Shown: one piece after another, positions 8,783 to 17,853 of the stretch
Layout of the letters: the number at the start of each line of letters is the position of its first letter
How positions within the stretch are numbered: position 1 is the first letter of the stretch
Assembly: GCA_020354645.1 (NCBI GenBank)
Contig: CP070652.1
Location: 3,097,729-3,137,045, forward strand
DNA from: Deltaproteobacteria bacterium
Lineage (GTDB): Bacteria > Desulfobacterota > Desulfobacteria > Desulfobacterales > G020354645
Length of the DNA stretch: 39,317 nucleotides
Direction of reading: 5' to 3'
The notes under the pieces: model-generated
Databases searched by the model: none
Seen by the model: only the letters and a program-made list of their open reading frames with translations
What the model was told of the DNA's origin: nothing
Translations under genes and position numbers: made by a program

Positions 8783-9883
8783 ATGGCAGGGGTTATTTTA
8801 AAAGCCGTATTCAAAACGTTTGGCAAGACAACAGCTATAAAAAATTTTTCGCTGGAAATCGACGATGGTGAGTTTGTGGTTCTGGTGGGTCCCTCCGGTT
8901 GTGGGAAAAGCACCATGCTGCGACTCATTGCCGGACTGGAAACGGCATCGTCCGGTGAAATTTACATCGGAGACCAACTAGTCAACGAGGTCCATCCGCG
9001 CGATCGGGATATTTCCATGGTGTTTCAAAACTATGCTCTCTATCCCCGGATGACGGTTTACGAAAATATGAGCTTCAGCCTGCGCATGCGCAAAATTCCC
9101 AAAGCCGAAATCGAGCGCATTGTCAGGCAAACGGCGGATCTTCTGCGGATCGGACAGTTGCTGGATCGCAAACCCGGGCAACTTTCCGGGGGACAGCGCC
9201 AGCGGGTGGCGCTTGGGCGTTCCATCGTGCGCAATCCTCAGGTATTTCTCTTCGATGAACCCCTGTCCAATCTCGATGCCAAGCTCCGCATTGCCATGCG
9301 GGCCGAGCTTTTGTTACTGCACCAACGGCTTAAAACAACCATCATTTACGTCACCCACGATCAGCTGGAGGCCATGACGATGGGCAATCGTATCGTCGTC
9401 ATGAAAGACGGCCTCATTCAGCAGGTGGATGCACCGGATGCTGTCTACGATCAACCGTTGAACCGCTTTGTGGCGGGATTTATCGGCTCGCCGACCATGA
9501 ATTTTATCGATTGCCGGGTGGTTTCGGAAAAAGGGGATCTCTATGCCACCACGCCAGGAATCCGTCTCAAGATCCCTGAGAGCCATGCCCGGCACGCAGA
9601 AAAATATATCGATCAGGAAGCGATACTCGGAATCCGCCCAGAGCATCTGACCGTTTCAACAAACAACCGGCATCTCGACGCAGCCGATCGGTTTAAAGCG
9701 GTCGTGAGGGTCATCGAAAATGCCGGCTCCGAAAAACTGGTCCACATTCGCAATGAAAACGATACCCTGGTCGCTCGTCTTGAACGCCATATCCGGTTAA
9801 AAACCGAAGAGACCGTTGACTTTACCGCACGGATGGATTCGGCGCATCTGTTTGACAAACAAACCGAGCATACCATTTTTTAA
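8783..9883 (+). CDS. ABC transporter ATPase (MalK/UgpC type)
   Basis: A 366-residue ATPase that powers the importer. It shows Walker [10 protein letters not shown] (about 36-44), the Q-loop QNYALYP, the signature LSGGQRQRV, Walker B VFLFDEP and the switch histidine in THDQ. The C-terminal 130 residues form the MalK-type regulatory OB-fold (TOBE) region with GIRPEHL. Its length is normal for the family. ATG 8783 follows AGAGGT. It lies 43 bp after the permease gene and has all catalytic residues, unlike the second, damaged copy at 10391. Confidence 0.93.
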   Translation: MAGVILKAVFKTFGKTTAIKNFSLEIDDGEFVVLVGPSGCGKSTMLRLIAGLETASSGEIYIGDQLVNEVHPRDRDISMVFQNYALYPRMTVYENMSFSLRMRKIPKAEIERIVRQTADLLRIGQLLDRKPGQLSGGQRQRVALGRSIVRNPQVFLFDEPLSNLDAKLRIAMRAELLLLHQRLKTTIIYVTHDQLEAMTMGNRIVVMKDGLIQQVDAPDAVYDQPLNRFVAGFIGSPTMNFIDCRVVSEKGDLYATTPGIRLKIPESHARHAEKYIDQEAILGIRPEHLTVSTNNRHLDAADRFKAVVRVIENAGSEKLVHIRNENDTLVARLERHIRLKTEETVDFTARMDSAHLFDKQTEHTIF

Positions 9884-9977
9884 AACGGCGACAATGTGTG
9901 AGAGCGTAATCATTCCGGAAAATAATTTTTCCTCAATCGCGTTTAACAACGGTAAGACTCATGAAAGGAGGTAACAC

Positions 9978-10010
9978 ATGAGCAATCGGCAAACCAGGCT
10001 AGGAATTTAA
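9978..10010 (+). other. Ten-codon reading frame behind a strong ribosome binding site
   Basis: AAAGGAGG, six bases before ATG 9978, introduces only ten codons (MSNRQTRLGI) and then TAA. Such a strong site for so short a product suggests the retained start of a gene whose body was deleted. The mevalonate-kinase-like remnant begins about 30 bp later in another frame. It could also be a leader peptide, but there is no supporting attenuator. Confidence 0.35.
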
Positions 10011-10042
10011 GCGTTCGGGGTTTTTTTTCTTTTTACACTTCT

Positions 10043-10303
10043 GATTTAGCGCGTGTGGGAAGAATCATGACCGCGCATCATCACATATTGCGTGATTTAC
10101 ATTTTTCGCATGAACGGCTGGAATTTCTCATCCACATAGCGAATTTGCATGGCTCATTGGGCGCCAAGTTGACGGGAGGCGGCCGGGGGGGCTATATGGT
10201 GGCACTGACAGCCAATCCTCGACAGCAAAAAATTATAGCCAGGGTGATTGAAAATGAAGGTTTTAAGACACTCCGTGTTGTTATCGGTACCTCGTCAACC
10301 TAA
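10043..10303 (+). pseudogene. C-terminal remnant of a mevalonate-kinase-like GHMP kinase
   Basis: The segment from GAT 10043, RVGRIMTAHHHILRDLHFSH, then LEFLIHIANLHGSLGAKLTG and GGRGGYMVALTAN, is the C-terminal domain of mevalonate-kinase-type GHMP kinases. It includes the glycine-rich motif that follows GAKLTG. The N-terminal ATP-binding half (normally about 200 residues) is missing. GTG 10055 could serve as a start, but an isolated C-terminal domain is unlikely to function. It may have been a sugar kinase rather than a mevalonate kinase, since both share this fold. Confidence 0.7.
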
Positions 10304-10390
10304 AGGGCAGCCTGTTGTTTTTATCGCGGCCATAGGATTTTTCGTAATTGAAATTAAATACGCCGCGATCTTGGGTGGTAGGTAAATATA

Positions 10391-11489
10391 ATGGCGAAAT
10401 TGGTTCTCAAGGGAATAAGTAAGAGGTTCGGTGATGTTTGTGCCGTTGAGAAAATGGATCTTACCATTCGCGATAAAGAATTCGTTGTTTTGGTGGGTCC
10501 TTCAGGCTGCGGGAAAAGCACGACCTTAATAATGATAGCGGGCCTAGAGGATGTTTCTGAAGGCGAGATCTTTATCGATGACAAAATGGTCAATGACATC
10601 GAACCCAAAGACCGTGACATCGCGATGGTATTCCAAAACTATGCGCTCTACCCCCACATGAATGTGTTTAAGAATATGGCCTTTGGCTTAAAACTGAAAA
10701 AAATTCCCAAAAACGAAATCAAATCAAGGGTCGCCCAAGCAGCAAAGATACTCGAGATCGAAGACCTGCTGCATCGAAAACCGAAAGAACTTTCCGGTGG
10801 ACAACGGCAAAGGGTCGCAATGGGGCGTGCTATCGTCAGACAGCCAAAGGTATTTCTTTTTGATGAACCTTTGAGCAATCTGGATGCTAAACTGAGGGTA
10901 CAGATGCGTGCCGAAATCAGCAAACTCCCCAAAAGACTTCGAGCGACCGTCATCTACGTGACCCACGACCAAGTAGAGGCGATGACCCTCGCAGAAAAAA
11001 TTGTCGTGATGAAAGATGGCAAGATAATGCACCAGGGCAGACCCTTGGATGTTTACAATAATCCTCGCAACATTTTTGTGGCAGGATTTATAGGGAGTCC
11101 AGCCATGATTTTTTTTACGGTGGCCGTGAAAAAGGAAGGGTCGCGAATTCTATTCAAAAACAGCAATTTTAGCCTTACGGTTCCTGAAACACTTCGAAAT
11201 ACATATAGAAACATGATTGGCTAGGGTCATACTTGGGCTGTGGCCGCAGTTGTTCCAAGATGCTTCACTTTCAGAAATGCAATCCGGATGGGATCGATTA
11301 AAGGCCAAAGCGGAAGTTATTGAACCCACGGGAAATGAAGTTGTCTTGCTGCTATCCATAGGTGACATCCAGTTCAGGGCCATTGTTGGCCCCCAGACAA
11401 AAGCCGAAGCCAACGAAGAATTAGAACTTTTCGTCAATATGAACAAAATGCATCTTTTTGATATAAAAACAGAAGAGATTATTCAATAA
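10391..11489 (+). pseudogene. Second MalK/UgpC-type ABC ATPase, split by a frameshift
   Basis: Frame 10391-11224 encodes an intact nucleotide-binding domain (Walker [10 protein letters not shown], signature LSGGQRQRV, Walker B FLFDEP, THDQ). It then stops at TAG after NTYRNMIG. Frame 11217-11489 immediately continues the regulatory C-terminal domain (VILGLWPQ, where the family has VILGIRPE, then KMHLFDIKTEEII). One single-base indel near 11215-11222 would restore a protein of about 365 residues. Other conserved positions have drifted, for example SPAMIFF for SPSMNFF. No matching permeases are adjacent, so this is probably a relic of a second transporter. A sequencing error cannot be excluded. 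Confidence 0.75.
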
Positions 11490-11552
11490 ATCCGTTTATC
11501 AAATGCATAGGCTGTATAGCCCAAAACCTATTAAAAAAGAGAGGTGATCCGC

Positions 11553-13502
11553 ATGGATAAAAACAGACAACAGCAAAAGCTGTTGATGTTGGGACTCGAC
11601 GCGGCGTTACCCGACCTCATCATGAAGTTTACCAAAGAGGGTAGCATGCCGGTAACTCAAAGACTGATAAAAAAGGGCTGGTTTGCCCGCATGATAACCA
11701 CCTTTCCTCCGCTCACCGCTGCGGCCTGGGGCGCCATCACCAGCGGCGCTGGACCGGGTACAGCGGGTATTCCTAGCCTCATGGTTCACAAACCGGGCGA
11801 ACCGCTTGATAAATGGCACACCTCTTTTTGCCGCCATATTCTCGAAGCCGAAACCCTTTGGGAGGCCGCCGGCAAAGTCGGAAAGAAAACGGTTCTGGTA
11901 AACTGGCCGGTTACTTGGCCTTTAGGGGTCGAAAACGGGATCCAGTTAGCTGCATCTCTGAACCCGCCCTTCCGCTATTTTTACATGCCGCTTTGGGACA
12001 TCGCGCCTTCGGCGCTATTTTCCACAAATGTGGAACGCTGTAATCAAACTCAGGGCAGAGCTGTCCAAGTTAAACCCCGGCCGGCGAAGGACTGGTCCAA
12101 TCTACCTCGGCACAGCGGTGAGGCGATGGAGATCATGATTGACACGCCACCGGTCTACGCTAAAGGTCCACAGTATTATGTGTTGCTGCTGGATTCGGAA
12201 GGGAAAGGATACGACCAGGCCGTGATCTCGCAATCCAGAGATGTGGCTGAGGCCGTGGCCATTCTTCAGCCGGGTGAAAAAAGCGGTTGGATCAATGAGA
12301 CGTTCACAGATGCCGGGGGCATATTTCGCAAGGGACGCTTTTACTTTTACCTGGTTTCCATGAAGGACCTCAATTCATTTAAACTTTATCAAAGCGCCGT
12401 CAACACGGCTGAGGCGATAACGCTTCCCCCGGAATTGACTGAAGAACTCTATGCGGCGGCCGGTCCCTACATCGAAGTCGATGATCCCTGGGGTTACATG
12501 GATGGTTGGATCGATATTGATTTTTATTTGGATCAACTTACCGCTCAAAACGACTGGTGGGAAAGGGCCACCGGTTTTGCGCTGAACAGTAGCGACTGGG
12601 ACATGGCCTTTAGCTGGGTGGGGACCATTGATCACATTCAGCATGTTTTCTACGGCGGGATCGATCCGCAAAGCTGTCATTACAATCCGCACGAGGCGCC
12701 GGTTATCATGGAACACGTGCGGCGGGTATATTCTGAGGTAGATGAACGGATCGGTCACATCCTCAAACAGGTGGATTTAGACAACACGCTGATTTGTCTG
12801 GTATCCGATCACGGATTCTCCAGCCTCGAGCGAAGCCCCTATATCAAACATCATCTAGCCAAAGCCGGTCTGCTGACTTTTGATCTCGACAACCAGACCG
12901 GTGCGATGCACATCGATTGGTCTAAGACAAAGTGCTATCCACTGGAGCCCGGACACGCCCATATCTATATTAATCTCAAAGGTCGTGACCCACAGGGAAT
13001 CGTCGCCCCCGAAGATTACGAAAAAGTTCAGGAAGAAGTCATCGATGTGCTCATGTCTTTGCGGGATCCGGTTACCGGCAGAAAAGTCGTTAGCACCGCC
13101 CTTCGCAAGCAAGAATCCGGAACCCTGGGGGTTTTTGAAAACCAGGGCTACGACCGAGTCGGTGATGTGTTGTTTGCCTTAAAACCCCAGTATATGGCCA
13201 ATCCTTTTGTGTATCCGGCGGCCGTCAAATATCGCGATGGTACCGAACGCTACATCCCCAATCCCGAGGATTTCGAACCGGCTAGGCTGCATCGCAATTT
13301 TACCGGCGTGCATCTGTCCTTGCCTTACTTCAAAGAGATGCATGCGGCCGTCGTTTTATCAGGTAAAGGCATCCCGATCATAAAACGCAAAAATCCTATC
13401 AATATCATCGATCTGGCACCGACGCTGGCCTATTTGCTGGGGACACCGACACCGAAAGATGCCGAAGGTAATATACTAAAGGAAATGGTTAAAATGGATT
13501 AG
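11553..13502 (+). CDS. Alkaline-phosphatase-superfamily phosphodiesterase/hydrolase
   Basis: A 649-residue metallohydrolase of the nucleotide pyrophosphatase/phosphodiesterase-like branch. Metal and catalytic residues are in place: D15 in GLDAALP, nucleophile T55 in FPPLTAAAWG, D360/H364 in TIDHIQH, D419/H420 in SDHGF and H468 near GHAHIYI. ATG 11553 is chosen because AGAGAGG lies seven bases upstream; GTG 11544 overlaps that site. There is no signal peptide, so it should act in the cytoplasm. Two metals would activate the threonine to attack a phosphate or sulfate ester or phosphonate. Its place behind a sugar-type importer suggests that it removes a phosphoryl group from the imported compound or a metabolite of it. 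Confidence 0.85.
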   Translation: MDKNRQQQKLLMLGLDAALPDLIMKFTKEGSMPVTQRLIKKGWFARMITTFPPLTAAAWGAITSGAGPGTAGIPSLMVHKPGEPLDKWHTSFCRHILEAETLWEAAGKVGKKTVLVNWPVTWPLGVENGIQLAASLNPPFRYFYMPLWDIAPSALFSTNVERCNQTQGRAVQVKPRPAKDWSNLPRHSGEAMEIMIDTPPVYAKGPQYYVLLLDSEGKGYDQAVISQSRDVAEAVAILQPGEKSGWINETFTDAGGIFRKGRFYFYLVSMKDLNSFKLYQSAVNTAEAITLPPELTEELYAAAGPYIEVDDPWGYMDGWIDIDFYLDQLTAQNDWWERATGFALNSSDWDMAFSWVGTIDHIQHVFYGGIDPQSCHYNPHEAPVIMEHVRRVYSEVDERIGHILKQVDLDNTLICLVSDHGFSSLERSPYIKHHLAKAGLLTFDLDNQTGAMHIDWSKTKCYPLEPGHAHIYINLKGRDPQGIVAPEDYEKVQEEVIDVLMSLRDPVTGRKVVSTALRKQESGTLGVFENQGYDRVGDVLFALKPQYMANPFVYPAAVKYRDGTERYIPNPEDFEPARLHRNFTGVHLSLPYFKEMHAAVVLSGKGIPIIKRKNPINIIDLAPTLAYLLGTPTPKDAEGNILKEMVKMD

Positions 13503-13583
13503 CCGAGAAGAGCAAGCGTCTGCGTAGATTTAGTTTCGTCTATGCTACGGTGTAATTGATATAGTTAATCGAAAGGAACGATC

Positions 13584-15011
13584 ATGCAAAAGGTATTACT
13601 GGATTACGGGGATTCACGGATGGCCATCGAACTGCCGGACAGCACCACGGTGGTACGTTATGGCCATACCTATAAGGATCCCCCTTCGGTCGATCCCGTG
13701 GAAGCAACCCGCGAAGCACTTGCAAATCCGCTCGGATTTCCAGCGTTAAGCGAACTCGGCGGACCGGATAAAAAAGTCGTCATCGGCTTTCCGGATCGGG
13801 TCAAAGGCGGTGTACATCCCGATTGCCACCGACGCGTATCTATACCCTTAATCATCGAGGAGCTACTTAAAAGCGGCACAAAACTGGAAAACATCACCCT
13901 GCTGTGTTGCATCGGGCTGCACCGCAAAAACACGCTTGAGGAGTGGTACTGGTACCTGGGAAAGGAAATCGTTGATCGGTTCTGGCCGGATCGTTTGATC
14001 AATCACGATGTGGAAGCCCCGGATTTATGCGATTTCGGCACCGACGCGATGGATAACCGGATCCAGTGTAGTCATTTAATGGCCCATGCGGATCTGCCCA
14101 TCGTCATCGGACACGTGGCCGGCAATCCTTATGGCGGTTACAGCGGGGGATACAAAATGATCGTCACCGGTCTTTCCGGTTGGCAATCGATTGCCTCACA
14201 CCACGTTCCGGCAACCATGCATCGCAAAGACTGGTTGGGTGCATCCACCTCCTCACACATGCGCCTTCAATTTAAGTCGATCGGCCAGGCCATGGAAAAG
14301 GCCATAGGCAAGAAATTTTTCGCCGTTGATGCGATCATCGGCCAAAACTCCCAGGTGTTGGATGTGAAAGCGGGAGAACTGGAAGCCGTTGAGGCGGCGA
14401 CCTGGCCGTTGGCGGACAAACGCACAAACATCCATCTGGACATACCGGAACCGGCCGACATACTGATCTTCGGACTGCCGCGTAATTTCCACTATGGTCC
14501 GGGTATGGGCACAAACCCGATATTGATGAGTCTGGCCATTGGTGGGCAACTATCACGCTGCTGGCATGCCTTTCGCGAAGGGGGCGTAATAATCGCGACG
14601 GCGCTATGCGACGGCTGGTTTAACCCGCACTGGTTTCCCTCATACGAAGAGACGTACCATGCGCTGCAAAAATACTGCACAGCCGCCGAATTCATCGCTT
14701 CGAACGAGGCTCTACAGATCGCTGAAAACTATGACTATCACTATCAATATTCGAATCGCTATACCTATCATCCTTTTCACGCCATGTCGATGATCAGTGG
14801 CGGCAGCGCAGCGTTGCTTTGGACCTCGGCTGTCTTTGTTGCCGGTGCCAAGGCGCCGGGTTATGCCCGCGGTATGGGATTTATCCCCACAGCGACATTT
14901 GAAGAGGCGCTGGTGAGGGCCACAAAGATTGTGGGACCTAAACCCAGAATCCTCTGCACACCGGAATGCTTTTCAGGCGGTGTAGGGGTCCATCTTTATA
15001 CCAAAAAATAA
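13584..15011 (+). CDS. LarA-like (lactate racemase domain, DUF2088) protein with altered active site
   Basis: A 475-residue member of the nickel-pincer lactate racemase family, which interconverts alpha-hydroxy-acid enantiomers. Family landmarks are GLHR (H113), NHD near 140, GYSGGYK (K191, the lysine that carries the cofactor in LarA) and SHH (H206/H207). The position that carries a catalytic histidine four residues before GYSGG in LarA is N181 here (GNPYGGYSGG). The substrate-binding DxTR motif reads DRVK. ATG 13584 follows GAAAGGA. The cofactor-making genes larB, larC and larE are not in the window. It may racemise or epimerise another hydroxy acid, or have a different activity. Confidence 0.82.
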   Translation: MQKVLLDYGDSRMAIELPDSTTVVRYGHTYKDPPSVDPVEATREALANPLGFPALSELGGPDKKVVIGFPDRVKGGVHPDCHRRVSIPLIIEELLKSGTKLENITLLCCIGLHRKNTLEEWYWYLGKEIVDRFWPDRLINHDVEAPDLCDFGTDAMDNRIQCSHLMAHADLPIVIGHVAGNPYGGYSGGYKMIVTGLSGWQSIASHHVPATMHRKDWLGASTSSHMRLQFKSIGQAMEKAIGKKFFAVDAIIGQNSQVLDVKAGELEAVEAATWPLADKRTNIHLDIPEPADILIFGLPRNFHYGPGMGTNPILMSLAIGGQLSRCWHAFREGGVIIATALCDGWFNPHWFPSYEETYHALQKYCTAAEFIASNEALQIAENYDYHYQYSNRYTYHPFHAMSMISGGSAALLWTSAVFVAGAKAPGYARGMGFIPTATFEEALVRATKIVGPKPRILCTPECFSGGVGVHLYTKK

Positions 15012-15020
15012 AATCAACCA

Positions 15021-15441
15021 GTCGGAACGGGCAACAAAATCAAACTGTTAAATCAGCTGATGTTTGGTGCCATCAACGCTATGACGGCAGAGATGATGAC
15101 CACTGCTGAAAAACTTAGGGATTTCTCCGCGTGTGCTCTACGAAACTATTACCGCCAGCCAGGCCGGAACGGTCAGTAACCTCTTCAAAAAACTTGGCGG
15201 CCGAATCTCCGAAGAAAACTATGCGAATCCTATCTTTACCGTGGATCTGCGGGTGGAAGACATCAGGCTCACAGTTTAGGTGGCCAAAGAGAATAATGCG
15301 CCTCCTCTTATGGCGCGTACTGTAGAGTTCATCAATGAAATATCCCAAGCCCAGGAGTTTGTTAGTGAAGATACCGCGGTTATGTGGAAGAGTCACAAGC
15401 AGCTTTGGAAGGCAGAGCCGAAAGACCGCAAGGTTGATTGA
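15021..15441 (+). pseudogene. C-terminal remnant of a 3-hydroxyisobutyrate-dehydrogenase-like enzyme
   Basis: VGTGNKIKLLNQLMFGAINA at 15021 is the substrate/NAD helix of beta-hydroxyacid dehydrogenases and includes the catalytic-lysine helix (GNKIKLLNQ). A frameshift after AEKL (about 15117) moves to ISPRVLYETITASQAGTVSN and FTVDLRVEDIRL. An in-frame TAG then appears near 15279, and family-like sequence continues to TGA 15441. The N-terminal NAD(P)-binding Rossmann domain is missing. This is a clear pseudogene directly after the LarA-like gene. It suggests the operon once oxidised a 3-hydroxy acid or threonate-like compound. Confidence 0.8.
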
Positions 15442-15538
15442 GGTTCGCACTAAAAACGCATGGTCTTTGCAGAGCGCCCCCAGCGAAGACACCCAATTGT
15501 CCGCGACTGTTCTCATCTCGAAATAAGGAAGGTTTTAA

Positions 15539-16447
15539 ATGCCAGAAAATTTCGATATTCAGAGTCCAGTGATTATCGGCGGCGTCGGTGGCAGCGGGAC
15601 CCGGGTCGTGGCGGCGATCATCGCTCAAGTCGGATTCTACCTCGGATCGGATTTAAGTCCGGAAATGGACAATCAATTATTCATGCTCTTGTTCAAGCGG
15701 CCCGGTTGGTACCGCAAGGCGCGCCTTAGCAGTAAGAAGATCTTTACCGGTCTATCCCTGTTGTCAAAAGCTATGATTTTGCGAGAAACTTTTTCTTTTG
15801 CTGAAATCAGGTTCCTTTTAGAGGCAGTTTTGGGTATGTTTCTTGCGGGGCATAACCATATGGGCGATGGGCGGGGGATTTGGCCATTCGTGCGCGCTTG
15901 GAAACTACTCACCACGAAACCGAATGTGAGATCGAAGTGTGTTGGTTGGGGATGGAAAGAACCGAACAGCCACCTATATCTTGAGCATATGTCCTCATAT
16001 TTCAAGAAGTTAAGATATATTCACACCATCCGACACGGACTCGACATGGCGTTTAGCGGGAACCAACAGCAACTGTACAATTGGGCCCCGTTTTTCGGGG
16101 TCGAAATCCCTAAATCAAAAACAGACATACCCAAATCCATGCTTGCATATTGGGCCAGAGCCAACCGACAGGTGCTCGCGATCGGTGAACGACTGGGCAG
16201 GCAAAAGTTTCTGATTGTAAACTTTGATCGGCTTTGTCTGAGTCCAGAATCAGAAATCCAAAAAATCATCTCTTTTCTGAACATCCGGCCGGATGCAAAA
16301 GCCTTGGACCTTGCCTACCAAATTCCCCAACCGCCAAAATCCTTGGGACGCTATAAAAAATATTGTATCGGTCAATTTGATCAGGCCGACTTAGACGAAT
16401 TAGCACGATGGGGCTATTCGATAAACGCCTCTTCTCAAAATGCTTGA
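15539..16447 (+). CDS. Sulfotransferase-family protein
   Basis: A 302-residue cytoplasmic protein of the PAPS-dependent sulfotransferase superfamily. The N-terminal P-loop-like GGVGGSGTRVV (about 14-24) would bind the 5'-phosphosulfate of PAPS. Later motifs include WGWKEPNSHLYL and YIHTIRHGLDMAFS, corresponding to the 3'-phosphate-binding strand. ATG 15539 has AAGGAAGG upstream. It lies 97 bp after the dehydrogenase remnant on the same strand. Acceptors in this branch are often polysaccharides or small glycans, but none can be named here. Base composition is slightly more AT-rich than the transporter genes, which may mean a separate origin. Confidence 0.72.
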   Translation: MPENFDIQSPVIIGGVGGSGTRVVAAIIAQVGFYLGSDLSPEMDNQLFMLLFKRPGWYRKARLSSKKIFTGLSLLSKAMILRETFSFAEIRFLLEAVLGMFLAGHNHMGDGRGIWPFVRAWKLLTTKPNVRSKCVGWGWKEPNSHLYLEHMSSYFKKLRYIHTIRHGLDMAFSGNQQQLYNWAPFFGVEIPKSKTDIPKSMLAYWARANRQVLAIGERLGRQKFLIVNFDRLCLSPESEIQKIISFLNIRPDAKALDLAYQIPQPPKSLGRYKKYCIGQFDQADLDELARWGYSINASSQNA

Positions 16448-16472
16448 CCCATAGCGCAAGAAAGGAGTTTTC

Positions 16473-16690
16473 ATGCGTGTTTTGGTAACCGGGGGTCTGA
16501 ATCTATTCAACGAAGTTTTTGCGGGACGTCTCACTGGCCTTGAAGGCAAAGAAGTTTTTGATGATCAGTTCATATTGCCCTCAAACTTTGTACAAGGCTG
16601 TTTAGATGCAAAAATTCAGATTATACAATACTGTGCAGCCTCTATTTTTATCTATTCATTTCATTTGCCATGTGGCTTGCTAGTTTTATC
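16473..16690 (+). other. Truncated reading frame with strong ribosome binding site
   Basis: AAAGGAG, seven bases before ATG 16473, starts MRVLVTGG, which looks like the beginning of an NAD-dependent epimerase/dehydratase. The typical glycine-rich continuation is absent, and the next residues (LNLFNEVFAGRLTGLEGKEV) match nothing I know. The frame remains open to 16943 only by running antisense through the next gene. I take it as the retained start of a deleted gene. Confidence 0.35.
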
Positions 16691-16695
16691 CAGAA

Positions 16696-17697
16696 TTAAA
16701 AAAACTCAGCCACCTTTTGCTTCAGTTCTTCAAAGCGGGAGCCGAGGTTTTTTACGACATCATTCATCACTTCGCCGGCACTCTTCACTTCGGTTATCAG
16801 GCCCGCAACCTGCCCGCAACAGATCTCGGCTTCATCGGCTTGGCCAAGTTGCTGCGCTTGATATTGGGAGTGTTCGTTCAGATATTTTTTTAGCGCTTCA
16901 GGGCTGGCCTCGGTCTTTTTCATTTTCATGTATTCCTTCGTGAAATCGTTGACCAGGTCCCTGGCAAGCATAAATTCCTTGGGTAAGGAGACCGTGCAAA
17001 CGTCTTGTCCTTTGACAATCGCTTCTTTCACGCGGCTATGACTTTCCGATTCCCGGGTGACCATAAAGCGCGTCCCCATGTAGATGCCGTCTGCGCCCAG
17101 TGCCAAGGCGGCCAGCACGCCGCGTGCGTCCCCGATGCCACCGCCGGTGACCACGGGCACACTCACTGCATCTGCAACCAGGGGTGTCAGTATGAGTGTG
17201 GTCAGCTCTGTGAATCCTTTGTGCCCGCCTGCCTCAAATCCCTCGCAAATCACAGCGTCTACGCCGGCTTCTTCAGCCTTTTTTCCATGTCGTGCAGTGG
17301 AAATTGCATGCAGAACTTTTATACCGGCATCTTTGAGAACGCCGGTATAAGTGTCGGGTCCGCCGACTGAAACAACCGCCACCGGGACCGCCTCTTCAAT
17401 GACGACCTCGACAATTTTCTTTGAGTACTTGAGATCCTCCCCAAACCCGACAACAATGTTCACGGCAAACGGCTTTTGGGTGAGACTTCTGACCTTTTTT
17501 ATCTGCCCCCGCATTCTTTCACCGGTAAGCTCAACGTCCGGTGTGATATCCTTGGCACCGGAATTCGGTCCCAAGGTTCCAAGTCCACCGGCCTCAGATA
17601 CCGCTGCTACAAGGTCAGCACCGCTAACCCAGTTCATGGGCGCCTGAATTATAGGATACCGTATCCCCAACAGCTGACAAATTCGATTTTGGCTCAT
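16696..17697 (-). CDS. Nitronate monooxygenase-family flavoprotein
   Basis: A 333-residue FMN-dependent TIM-barrel enzyme of the 2-nitropropane dioxygenase / FabK-like family. Seen in order: RYPIIQAPMNWVSG at the N terminus, AGGLGTLG, the active-site region GFEAGGHKGF (histidine present), and the FMN phosphate-binding VTGGGIGDARGVLAAL and GADGIYMGTRF. The family oxidises alkyl nitronates or, in the FabK branch, reduces enoyl-ACP. The absence of fatty-acid genes nearby favours the former, but substrate assignment by sequence is weak. It converges on the truncated frame at 16473 and is transcribed alone or after the gene at 17854, with a 156-bp gap. Confidence 0.88.
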   Translation of the reverse strand: MSQNRICQLLGIRYPIIQAPMNWVSGADLVAAVSEAGGLGTLGPNSGAKDITPDVELTGERMRGQIKKVRSLTQKPFAVNIVVGFGEDLKYSKKIVEVVIEEAVPVAVVSVGGPDTYTGVLKDAGIKVLHAISTARHGKKAEEAGVDAVICEGFEAGGHKGFTELTTLILTPLVADAVSVPVVTGGGIGDARGVLAALALGADGIYMGTRFMVTRESESHSRVKEAIVKGQDVCTVSLPKEFMLARDLVNDFTKEYMKMKKTEASPEALKKYLNEHSQYQAQQLGQADEAEICCGQVAGLITEVKSAGEVMNDVVKNLGSRFEELKQKVAEFF

Positions 17698-17853
17698 CGC
17701 TACCCCCTGTTATTTCGGTTTTTCGGTTTAACGAATGGAAACACCACCTGCACGTATTAAAACATTTTCGCTCCTTCTTGCTTGAGTGTGTGAAGCTTGC
17801 CTTAAAGAAAAAGCGGGGTTTGCAGGGAAGCGAACCGGTTAATCGGCAACCGA

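Noticed and set aside
10018..10034. T-rich run as a terminator
   Set aside because: No stable stem precedes the T run. It lies inside the open frame that leads into the kinase remnant.
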